Of a stretch of DNA of 8,690 bases, positions 1 through 6,054 are shown one piece after another. Where the stretch lies: positions 1 through 8,690 of the forward strand of contig DAOUVG010000044.1 in NCBI GenBank assembly GCA_030667735.1, given 5' to 3'. Position 1 is the stretch's first letter. Each line of letters opens with the position of its first letter. Position numbers and translations under genes: made by a program. The notes below the pieces were generated by a model. It was given only the letters and a program-made list of their open reading frames with translations, did not search any database and was not told where the DNA came from. The stretch is from Dehalococcoidales bacterium (GTDB taxonomy: Bacteria; Chloroflexota; Dehalococcoidia; Dehalococcoidales; Fen-1064).

Positions 1-840
1 CCCACCGGCGAGCAGGATCTGCCTGACGCGGCACTCTCTGGCGGCGGCCACCGTTTTCGTTACCAGGACGTCGACCACGGCCTCCTGGAAGCTGGCGGCG
101 GCTGCGGCATTAGTCGTAGCTAATGCCGGGGACGATGCCGCGGCATCATCCGATGCCGGGGACGATATACTGCCGTTTTCAACAAGGCGTAGCAGGGCGG
201 TCTTGACGCCACTGAAGCTGAAATCATTGGTCCCTTTGAGCCAGGCCCGGGGTAACGGGATGGAGGCAGTGCCTGACTTCGCGGCCCGCTCGATGGCCGG
301 TCCGCCGGGATAACCGAGGCCAAGGAGACGCGCTGCCTTGTCAAAAGCCTCACCGGCGGCATCATCTCTGGTCTGGCCAAGCAGGGTGTAGTCGCGGTGG
401 CCCCGCACCAGTACCAGGTCAGTATGCCCCCCGGAGACAATGAGGCAGACCAGGGGGAAATCGAGACTGCCTTCCGCCAGCCAGTTGGCGTATATATGGC
501 CTTCAAGATGGTTGACGCCGGTCAGGGGCAGGCCACGGGCCAGGCTGATAGCCTTGGCGGCATTGACTCCCGTAAGCAGCGAGCCGGCCAGTCCCGGGCC
601 GATGGTGACCGCGATGCCATCAATGTCATCCCAGGTAACCTCCGCTTCAGCCATTGCCCGCCTGATGATGGGGACAATACTCAGGATATGCTGACGCGAG
701 GCGACCTCGGGGACGATTCCACCGTAGCGGGCGTGAATCTCCACCTGGGAGGCAATCCGGTTGGAGAGGATTCTGGTGCCGTCCTCGACCACGGCGGCGG
801 CGGTCTCATCACAGGAAGTTTCAATGCCCAGGACTTTCAT
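1..840 (-). CDS. tsaD: tRNA N6-adenosine threonylcarbamoyltransferase TsaD (3' end cut by window edge)
   Basis: TsaD transfers the threonylcarbamoyl group from TC-AMP to A37 of tRNAs reading ANN codons, working in the cytoplasm with TsaB and TsaE. The reverse-strand translation starts [16 protein letters not shown], the classic family N-terminus. It carries the metal-binding HxxxH (His111 and His115 in [10 protein letters not shown]), the nucleotide-binding SGGHT (residues 136-140), [13 protein letters not shown] (163-175) and [11 protein letters not shown] (207-217). 280 codons are present. Family members are about 335-350 residues, so roughly the last 55-65, including the third metal ligand (Asp300 in E. 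coli numbering), lie beyond position 1. Residues 224-249 form an Ala/Ser/Asp-rich stretch longer than the usual loop before [11 protein letters not shown]; at DNA level it is palindromic. The start at 840 is fixed by the conserved N-terminus. There is no properly spaced ribosome site, and a -10 box lies only 8 nt upstream, suggesting a leaderless mRNA. Identity is very secure. Confidence 0.96.
   Translation of the reverse strand, partial: MKVLGIETSCDETAAAVVEDGTRILSNRIASQVEIHARYGGIVPEVASRQHILSIVPIIRRAMAEAEVTWDDIDGIAVTIGPGLAGSLLTGVNAAKAISLARGLPLTGVNHLEGHIYANWLAEGSLDFPLVCLIVSGGHTDLVLVRGHRDYTLLGQTRDDAAGEAFDKAARLLGLGYPGGPAIERAAKSGTASIPLPRAWLKGTNDFSFSGVKTALLRLVENGSISSPASDDAAASSPALATTNAAAAASFQEAVVDVLVTKTVAAARECRVRQILLAGG
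105..166. repeat. Palindromic, repeat-rich segment inside tsaD
   Basis: ATGCCG or its complement CGGCAT occurs five times in 54 bp (105-110, 123-128, 135-140, 141-146, 153-158). The copies build a 9-bp stem (105-113 with 120-128, loop 6 nt), a perfect 14-bp palindrome (134-147) and a 7-bp stem with a 4-nt loop (141-147 with 152-158). A 14-bp direct repeat, ATGCCGGGGACGAT, sits at 123-136 and 153-166. The segment stays in frame and encodes the low-complexity insertion of TsaD. The structure is read directly from the sequence; its origin, whether an inserted palindromic element or local slippage, is inference. Confidence 0.7.
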
Positions 841-848
841 ACCTCTGG

Positions 849-857
849 ATTATAGCA
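849..857 (-). promoter_or_regulatory. Extended -10 promoter of tsaD, near-leaderless
   Basis: On the minus strand the sequence reads TGCTATAAT, an extended -10 (TGn plus consensus TATAAT). Only 8 nt separate it from the tsaD ATG, so transcription would begin about 2-3 nt before the start codon or at it. No good -35 is seen 17 nt upstream, which an extended -10 can tolerate. The only Shine-Dalgarno-like run, AGAGG, is one base from the ATG and too close to work normally. Box and spacing are seen; promoter activity is inferred. Confidence 0.5.
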
Positions 858-866
858 TAGAGAGTG

Positions 867-954
867 CGCCTTTCCCCAAAGGAGAAAGGCGTTGGGAAGC
901 AGGCTTTGCCTGCTTCCCACACAAATAAATAACACCCCATTCTCCAGGGGAGAA
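867..954. repeat. Block of three consecutive hairpins in the tsaD/CNNM intergenic region
   Basis: Three inverted repeats lie side by side. An 8-bp stem pairs 867-874 with 884-891, a perfect 12-bp stem pairs 893-904 with 908-919 around a TTT loop, and a 6-bp stem pairs 940-945 with 949-954 around an AGG loop. The block continues into the purine-rich GAAGCGAGCGAGGGGGATGA. It lies upstream of both divergent genes, so it is not a terminator for either. It resembles the compound palindromic intergenic repeats scattered in many Chloroflexota genomes, but copy number cannot be judged from this window. No coding sequence is supported in the gap between tsaD and the next gene. Confidence 0.55.
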
Positions 955-1025
955 GCGAGCGAGGGGGATGAGGCATTGCCACATGAGGAGGCGGCCAGTA
1001 CTATAGCTAACCGCACAGTAGTCCT

Positions 1026-1054
1026 TTGACACTCTTATTTGACGATGATATGAT
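1026..1054 (+). promoter_or_regulatory. Sigma70-type promoter for the CNNM-CNNM-DUF2344 operon
   Basis: A perfect -35 box TTGACA (1026-1031) is followed by a 17-nt spacer and the -10 box TATGAT (1049-1054), five of six consensus bases. Transcription would start near 1061, giving a leader of about 40 nt before the first CNNM gene. This is one of the two best promoters in the window. It matters because it shows transcription starts upstream of the first membrane helix and so upstream of the TTG at 1210. Confidence 0.75.
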
Positions 1055-1087
1055 TGGGCTGTCGGTACTACTGAATCCTGGCACCGG

Positions 1088-1096
1088 AGAGGTGAT
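1088..1096 (+). promoter_or_regulatory. Extended Shine-Dalgarno that decides the start of the first CNNM gene
   Basis: AGAGGTGAT matches the extended anti-SD complement GGAGGTGAT at 8 of 9 positions and ends 5 nt before the in-frame CTG at 1102, an ideal spacing. The ATG at 1095-1097 is partly inside this motif, is in another frame and meets TAG after four codons. A GGAG at 1086-1089 is also placed suitably for that ATG, so a frameshifted ancestral start cannot be excluded. Confidence 0.5.
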
Positions 1097-1101
1097 GGTA
1101 T

Positions 1102-2376
1102 CTGGATAGCACTATTCCGTTATACCTAGCGCTTCTTATTCTCTGTCTGCTGTTCTCCGCTTTTTTCTCAAGTTCGGAAACTGCCTTCATTTCCCTTCAG
1201 AAGCTGAGGTTGGAGTATCTGGTCGAAGCAAAGGTGCGGGGTGCGGACCGGGTGGCCAGAATGCTCCGGCGGCCAGAGAAGCTGCTCTCAACCGTCCTGC
1301 TGGGCAATACCTTCGTCAACACGGCTGCTGCAGCTCTGGCTACAGTCCTGGCTATCGGCGTATGGCCGGACCAGGGGGTCCTGATTGCCACCGCGGGGCT
1401 GACCATTGTCCTGCTGGTCTTCTGTGAGACTACCCCGAAGACATTTGCTACCTTGCATACCGAGCGGCTGGCGCTGGCCTCTGGCCGTCCCCTTGCGATA
1501 GTCTCGTGGTTGTTCACGCCCTTTGTGATGGTGTTGAGCTGGATAGTATCACGGTTCAGCAAGCTGGTCGGGGTGAAGCCGGCGCCGGGTTCTCTGGTGA
1601 GCGATGAGGAGATACGCACCATGATATCCCTGGGGCAGAGGCAAGGGGAGATGGAGCATGCCGAGGCTGAGCTGCTGGACAAGGTCTTTGAGTTCGGTGA
1701 CCGGCCTGTCCGCGAGGTCATGGTGCCGCGTCCGGAGGTGGTGGCCATAGAACGGGGTTCCAAGATTGCCGAGTTTCTTTCCCTCTATGCGGAACACCCG
1801 CTGTCACGTTTCCCGGTATTCGATGAGAACATGGACAATGTTATCGGCATCCTGGCGATCAAGGATGTTCTCATGGCCCAGGCGAAGGACATCATCAACC
1901 GGCAGAGTATAGTTGATGACCTTATCCGTCCGGCATACTTCACTCCGGAGACCAACCGAATCAGTGAGCTTTTCACCGAGATGCGTGACCACAACTACCG
2001 GATGGCGGTGGTGGTGGACGAGTACGGCGGTACCGCCGGCATCGTCAGCCTGACCCGGCTGGTGGAAGAGATTGTTGGGCCGGTGGGGGATGAGCTTACC
2101 GCGGTGGAGAAAGACTATGAGGTAATTAACGCCTACACCTTCCAGGTCGATGGTGGTTTGCGGATTGAGGAGGCCAACGAGGAACTGGAGCTGGAGCTTC
2201 CCGAAGGCGACTATGAGACTGTGGCCGGCTTCATCCTGTACCTGCTTGGGCGGATACCCAGACCGAATGAACAACTGCGGTACAAAGACCTGAAAATGGT
2301 GATAACCGAGATGCGCGGTATGAAGATTGAGAAGGTACTGCTGACCAGGGAGAACCATGCGAAGTCTTCGGGATAG
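1102..2376 (+). CDS. CNNM/CorC (HlyC-like) CBS-domain membrane protein, paralog 1, probable CTG start
   Basis: A cytoplasmic-membrane protein of the CNNM/CorC family, whose members take part in divalent cation (Mg2+/Co2+) transport or resistance; older annotations say hemolysin. The order of parts is a DUF21 transmembrane domain (about residues 1-160) with FFSSSETAF and LLGNTFVNTAA, a CBS pair (about 202-325, from VREVMVPRPEVV to YGGTAGIVSLTRLVEEIVG), then the CorC_HlyC domain (about 339-418). With a CTG start it is 424 residues, matching the 430-residue paralog downstream. The frame is closed by TGA at 1093-1095 and holds no ATG, GTG or TTG before TTG 1210, which would delete the first helix and the SSSE motif. 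CTG 1102 has well-spaced ribosome-site pairing. The alternative is a one-base insertion after ATG 1095. The usual FGE(T/I)xPK motif reads FCETTPK here, with Cys for Gly. Family is sure, start is uncertain, transported ion unknown. Confidence 0.88.
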   Translation: MDSTIPLYLALLILCLLFSAFFSSSETAFISLQKLRLEYLVEAKVRGADRVARMLRRPEKLLSTVLLGNTFVNTAAAALATVLAIGVWPDQGVLIATAGLTIVLLVFCETTPKTFATLHTERLALASGRPLAIVSWLFTPFVMVLSWIVSRFSKLVGVKPAPGSLVSDEEIRTMISLGQRQGEMEHAEAELLDKVFEFGDRPVREVMVPRPEVVAIERGSKIAEFLSLYAEHPLSRFPVFDENMDNVIGILAIKDVLMAQAKDIINRQSIVDDLIRPAYFTPETNRISELFTEMRDHNYRMAVVVDEYGGTAGIVSLTRLVEEIVGPVGDELTAVEKDYEVINAYTFQVDGGLRIEEANEELELELPEGDYETVAGFILYLLGRIPRPNEQLRYKDLKMVITEMRGMKIEKVLLTRENHAKSSG

Positions 2377-2432
2377 ATTTTGCCCCCGGAGCCGTTGCGA
2401 GTCTGTAACAGTCAGGAACGGGGACGGGTAGC

Positions 2433-3725
2433 ATGTCTGGTATTGAAACACTGTACGTGGTGCTCCTGGTGGTCTGCTTCGTGCTGTCTGCCTTCTTCGC
2501 CAGTTCGGAGATAGCCTTATTCTTCCTTCAGCGGGTGAAGGTTGAGCACCTGGTCAATACTGGAGTCAGAGGGGCGGAGAGAGTGTCCCGGATACTCGAC
2601 CGCCCGGACCGGTTATTGTCCGTCATCCTGCTGGGAAATAACCTGGTGAACACCGCTGCGGCGGCAATGGCAACCGCCCTTGCCGTCTCTATCTGGCGAA
2701 ACCACGGCTGGCAGGAAGAGGGAGGAATCCTTGTAGCCACCATTGCTGTCACCATCATTCTGCTGATATTCGGCGAGACCATTCCCAAGACGATAGCCAT
2801 CCGTTATACCGAGCGGCTGTCCATACTCTTCGCCCGGCCGATAGAGTGGCTCCTCTGGACACTGCTTCCGGTCGTGGTAGCATTAAGCTGGATTGCCTCC
2901 GGCCTGAGTAAGCTGCTGGGTGGAACACCGGTGCCGAGGTCTCTGGCCGGCGAGGCGGAAATCCGCAACATGATTACGGTGGGACACCGGGAGGGGACGG
3001 TGGAGGACTCCGAGGCCAGGATGCTGCACAAGGTATTCGACTTCGGGGACCGGCGGGTACGTGAGGTCATGGTACCGCGGCCCGAGGTGGTGGCCATAGA
3101 GCAGGGCTCCAAAGTGGCTGAGTTTCTTGCCCTCTACGCCCAGTTCCCGAGGTCTCGTTTCCCGGTATTCAATGAGAACATGGACAATGTCATCGGTATT
3201 CTGGCTATCAAGGACGTACTGATGGCCGAGGCGAAGGGGGATATTGACCGGCAGAGCCCGGTTGACGAGCTTCTTCGCCCGGCATACTTCACCCCGGAGA
3301 CCAAGCTCATCAGCGAGTTGTTTAACGAGATGCGGGACAGCAACTTCCGTATGGCGGTGGTTGTTGACGAGTTTGGCGGTACGGCAGGTATTGTCATGCT
3401 CAGCCGGCTGGTCGAGGAGATTGTTGGCGAGGTCGGTGACGAACTGGCGACGGTGGAAAAGGACTACGAGGCACTTGATGCCTATACCTTTGAGATTGAC
3501 GGCGGGATGCGTATCGAGGAAGCCAACGAGGAGATGGGCCTGGAATTGCCCGAAGGTGAGTACGAGACGGTAGCCGGATTCGTGCTCAATCTCCTCAGAC
3601 GTATTCCCAGGCCGAATGAACAGATTGTATACAAAGATATGAAACTGGTAGTGTCCGAGATGCGGGGGGTCAAGATTGAGAAGATTGTCTTGACCAGAGG
3701 GGGACATGCAGCGACTTCGGATTAG
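2433..3725 (+). CDS. CNNM/CorC (HlyC-like) CBS-domain membrane protein, paralog 2
   Basis: Second copy of the same architecture, 430 residues. It has a DUF21 membrane domain (about 1-165) with ASSEIAL, LLGNNLVNTAAAAMAT and the intact FGETIPK motif, then a CBS pair (about 207-330) and a CorC_HlyC domain (about 345-425) containing the YETVAGFVL signature. It starts at an ATG 56 nt after paralog 1, preceded only by weak GGGGACGGG, so translation may depend partly on upstream ribosomes. By eye the two proteins are far more alike in the CBS and CorC regions than in the membrane domain. Many synonymous third-base differences show the duplication is not recent. CNNM proteins act as dimers, so a heterodimer is possible but only inferred. 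The gene overlaps the next one by 20 nt. Confidence 0.95.
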   Translation: MSGIETLYVVLLVVCFVLSAFFASSEIALFFLQRVKVEHLVNTGVRGAERVSRILDRPDRLLSVILLGNNLVNTAAAAMATALAVSIWRNHGWQEEGGILVATIAVTIILLIFGETIPKTIAIRYTERLSILFARPIEWLLWTLLPVVVALSWIASGLSKLLGGTPVPRSLAGEAEIRNMITVGHREGTVEDSEARMLHKVFDFGDRRVREVMVPRPEVVAIEQGSKVAEFLALYAQFPRSRFPVFNENMDNVIGILAIKDVLMAEAKGDIDRQSPVDELLRPAYFTPETKLISELFNEMRDSNFRMAVVVDEFGGTAGIVMLSRLVEEIVGEVGDELATVEKDYEALDAYTFEIDGGMRIEEANEEMGLELPEGEYETVAGFVLNLLRRIPRPNEQIVYKDMKLVVSEMRGVKIEKIVLTRGGHAATSD

Positions 3726-4374
3726 CTTCAGCCGGGGGGAGGCGCTCAAGTATATCTCTCACCTGGACATCATCAGATTGTGGGAGAGGGCGCTTCGGCG
3801 CGCGCAAATCAGGCTGGCTTACTCCGAGGGGTTCAGCCCTCACCCCCGGATATCCCTGGCCGCGCCGCTTTCCGTGGGAATTACCAGCGAAGCGGAGTTG
3901 ATGGATGTTACGGTGGCAAACCAGGTCTCACCACACTGGTTTTCCGCCGCTGCCGGCCAGCAGCTGCCGGCAGGCATGGAAATAGGCAGCGTCTATCCGA
4001 TAGCCCCCAGGGTTCCTTCTCTCCAGGCACAGGTGCGTTTTGCCGAGTATGAGGTTGATATCGAGACGGAGAATGGTACCGCGGAGATTGAGGCGACAAT
4101 ATCCCATATTCTGGCGCTGGAGCAGTTGCCCTGGCATCACTACCGGGATACCGGGCGGCGTGATTATGACCTCCGGGTACTGATAGACGACATATGGCTG
4201 GCGGGACCGGAACACGGGGGTTACACCATCGGTATGAGGCTGCGCTGTGACAGTAATGGTTCGGGGAGACCGGAGCAGGTCGCTGCTGCCCTGGGTTTTA
4301 CCGGCCATCCCTGTGCGATAAGGCGTACCAAACTCGTCCTGAACGCTGGCACAAGACCCGGTATTAAAAGATAA
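3706..4374 (+). CDS. TIGR03936 family radical-SAM-linked protein (DUF2344)
   Basis: A 222-residue protein whose first 65 residues match the DUF2344/TIGR03936 family, including RLRISFSRGEALKYISHLD, the Trp-Glu-Arg-Ala-Leu-Arg-Arg-Ala run, AYSEGFSPHPRISLAAPL and EAELMDV. Members are found fused to or beside a radical-SAM protein (TIGR03960 type), often near ribonuclease E/G; their biochemical role is not established. No radical-SAM partner is visible here, so it must lie elsewhere in the genome if present. The ATG at 3706 is preceded by AGAGGGGG and lies inside the end of CNNM paralog 2, so the two are probably translationally coupled. The stop codon (4372-4374) is the first part of the hairpin array that follows. 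Family assignment is firm, function is not. Confidence 0.9.
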   Translation: MQRLRISFSRGEALKYISHLDIIRLWERALRRAQIRLAYSEGFSPHPRISLAAPLSVGITSEAELMDVTVANQVSPHWFSAAAGQQLPAGMEIGSVYPIAPRVPSLQAQVRFAEYEVDIETENGTAEIEATISHILALEQLPWHHYRDTGRRDYDLRVLIDDIWLAGPEHGGYTIGMRLRCDSNGSGRPEQVAAALGFTGHPCAIRRTKLVLNAGTRPGIKR

Positions 4375-4466
4375 GGCCGCATCAGAATGCGGAGCCGCAT
4401 CAGAAAGCGGGGCCGTATCAGAATACGGGGCGCATCAGAATGCGATAAGGCCGTATCAGAATGCGG
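4370..4466. repeat. Tandem array of five short hairpins with constant CAGA loop
   Basis: Five units of the form stem-CAGA-stem start at 4377, 4395, 4413, 4430 and 4451, spaced 17-21 nt. Unit 1 is CCGCAT/ATGCGG (6 bp). Unit 3 is CCGTAT/ATACGG (6 bp), with both sides of one pair changed. Unit 5 is CCGTAT/ATGCGG, keeping that pair as a wobble. Unit 4 is CGCAT/ATGCG (5 bp). Unit 2 has one mismatch. Units 1 and 5 share an upstream GATAAGGC, making a 23-nt repeat (4370-4392 and 4444-4466) with one difference. The array fills most of the gap between the DUF2344 stop and tilS. No T-run follows, so it is not a standard terminator. It holds no supported gene. Confidence 0.85.
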
Positions 4467-4495
4467 GGTGAGTCTGTCTTCCAAAGAATAGCTCC

Positions 4496-5962
4496 ATGGT
4501 CACAAGACGGGAATCCGGGCAATCCTTAGAGCAGAGAGTGCTGGGCTTTATCCGTGCCCATCACCAGGTGTCTCCCCATGCCCCGCTGGTGGTGGCGGTG
4601 TCCGGGGGGGCGGACTCGGTGTGTCTCCTTCACGTCCTGAACAGGCTGAGGGGGGAGTTACAGGCGGAACTTCACGTGGCCCATCTTGACCACCGGTTGC
4701 GTGGTGCCGAGTCCCGGGGTGATGCCGTGTACGTTGCCGGGCTGGCACGGCGTCTGGGTATTCCGGCCACCATCGAGGAAAGTGACGTCAGTGCATATCA
4801 CGCAGAGCGGGATGTCACATTGGAAGAGGCGGCCCGCGAAGTGCGCTACGCCTTTCTCGCGAAGGTAGCTGTGTCTATTGGTGCCGACCGGGTAGCGGCA
4901 GGACACACCACCGATGACCATGCCGAGACCATACTGATGCACATCATCCGGGGGACAGGGACCACCGGGCTGCGTGGGTTACAGCCGGTCGTCGGCTGGC
5001 GGGCGAGCACAGACGGCATCACGGTGGTACGACCGCTGCTGGAGGTCACCCGCAAGGAGACCGTAGAGTACTGTCGCCAGTGCCGTATGCGTCCCCGAGT
5101 CGATGTGTCCAACTTCAGTCTGTCACCCCTGAGAAACAGGCTTCGTCACCATCTCCTGCCGATTTTACAGGAGTATAACCCGCAGATAGTCAAGGCCCTG
5201 GTACGCACTGCCCGGATAGCCGGAGAAGACCTTGGCATACTGGACAGGGAGACTGCCAGGCTCTGGGAGGAAGTTGTCCGGCGGCAGGCAGATACCGTAA
5301 TCATTGACAGGGCAGGCTTTCCGGAGCTGCCTTCCGGCCTGCAACGCAACCTGCTCCGCCGGGCTATGGAGGAGCTACTGGGAAGTCCTATGGACATCGA
5401 GGCACGTCATATCGAGGAGATGCTGGAGGCCCTTGAATTGCCGGCGGGAAGACGCCTAAGCTTGCCGGGAGGCCTGTTCTTCACCGTCGAGTATGACCGG
5501 TACCTGCTGGGAGCCGACCCCTCGGCGTTGTGCCCGTACCCGGAACCGTGTGGGGAATTTGCCCTGAAGGTGCCCGGCGTCACCGTAGTCGCCGGCTGGC
5601 GTATTGAAACGGCCATGTCCGGGCCGGGGCAGGTGGTGGGCGAAGAAGACGGGTTTACCGCCCATCTCGATGCTGACAGAATTGGGCAGCGGATACTGGT
5701 CCGCACACGCCGACCGGGTGACCGGTTCCGGCCACTGGGTATGAGTGAGACCAAGAAGCTGGGTGAGTTTATGATTGACGCCCGCGTTCCGCGCGCCTGG
5801 CGACCGCGGGTGCCGGTGGTCTGTTCAGGGGACGATATACTGTGGGTTGTCGGATGGCGCATAGATGACCGGGCCAGGGTTACCGAAAACACCCGGGAGG
5901 TGCTCCGGGTCCGGTTCGAACGCGTGCCTGATTCCGTCGGTGAACAGTCGGCAGTCACATGA
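4496..5962 (+). CDS. tilS: tRNA(Ile)-lysidine synthetase TilS
   Basis: TilS uses ATP to attach lysine to C34 of tRNA-Ile2 (CAU anticodon), turning it from a Met to an AUA reader; it is normally essential. The 488-residue protein has the N-type ATP pyrophosphatase P-loop SGGADS (residues 36-41), HLDHRLRG (63-70), GHTTDDHAETILM (136-148) and the NRLRHHLLP segment (214-222). A central helical domain follows, then a TilS C-terminal domain (about 399-476) beginning VRTRRPGDRFRPLG. The length equals that of full TilS with the C-terminal domain. The ATG at 4496 gives the normal short N-terminal helix before the P-loop; the ribosome site upstream is weak. It sits alone downstream of the hairpin array, without the hpt-ftsH neighbours common elsewhere. 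Very secure. Confidence 0.96.
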   Translation: MVTRRESGQSLEQRVLGFIRAHHQVSPHAPLVVAVSGGADSVCLLHVLNRLRGELQAELHVAHLDHRLRGAESRGDAVYVAGLARRLGIPATIEESDVSAYHAERDVTLEEAAREVRYAFLAKVAVSIGADRVAAGHTTDDHAETILMHIIRGTGTTGLRGLQPVVGWRASTDGITVVRPLLEVTRKETVEYCRQCRMRPRVDVSNFSLSPLRNRLRHHLLPILQEYNPQIVKALVRTARIAGEDLGILDRETARLWEEVVRRQADTVIIDRAGFPELPSGLQRNLLRRAMEELLGSPMDIEARHIEEMLEALELPAGRRLSLPGGLFFTVEYDRYLLGADPSALCPYPEPCGEFALKVPGVTVVAGWRIETAMSGPGQVVGEEDGFTAHLDADRIGQRILVRTRRPGDRFRPLGMSETKKLGEFMIDARVPRAWRPRVPVVCSGDDILWVVGWRIDDRARVTENTREVLRVRFERVPDSVGEQSAVT

Positions 5963-5979
5963 GTGTTGCATTGAGTACG

Positions 5980-6009
5980 TTGCAGCTACTTGGCAAAAGG
6001 TGCTATTAT
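5980..6009 (+). promoter_or_regulatory. Probable promoter of the acyl-CoA synthetase beta gene
   Basis: TTGCAG (5980-5985), an 18-nt spacer and TATTAT (6004-6009) sit in the 92-nt gap after tilS. A start near 6016 would leave a leader of about 40 nt with a strong GGAGGAT ribosome site at 6041-6047. Both boxes are near consensus but not perfect, so this is moderate evidence that the gene is transcribed apart from tilS. Confidence 0.5.
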
Positions 6010-6054
6010 TTGCTAGACTAATCAAGTTGAATGTTGATTCGGAGGATAGCTTCT

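Noticed and set aside
158..172. 15-bp identity between tsaD and tilS (GGGGACGATATACTG at 158-172 and 5828-5842)
   Set aside because: Isolated match inside two unrelated genes, with no flanking similarity; most likely chance.
397..855. 152-residue plus-strand open frame
   Set aside because: Antisense to tsaD, which has every family motif; no ribosome site or recognisable fold.
893..919. Rho-independent terminator at the 12-bp hairpin
   Set aside because: No gene ends toward it on either strand, and no T-run follows the stem directly.
1210..2376. TTG at 1210 as the true start of the first CNNM gene
   Set aside because: It would delete the first membrane helix and the conserved SSSE motif that are plainly encoded just upstream in the same frame.
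1804..2451. 215-residue minus-strand open frame
   Set aside because: Antisense shadow of the first CNNM gene; the composition is His/Arg-rich noise with no motif.
2883..3749. 288-residue open frame on the minus strand
   Set aside because: It lies wholly opposite a well-supported CNNM gene, shows no domain, and such frames are common opposite GC-rich genes.
4377..4466. CRISPR array
   Set aside because: The repeats are 16-17 nt, imperfect and nearly abutting, with no unique spacers of 30 nt or so and no cas genes nearby.
4221..4484. 87-residue minus-strand open frame with repeated Leu-Ile-Arg-Pro-like units
   Set aside because: The protein repeats simply mirror the hairpin array and the end of the DUF2344 gene; no ribosome site supports it.
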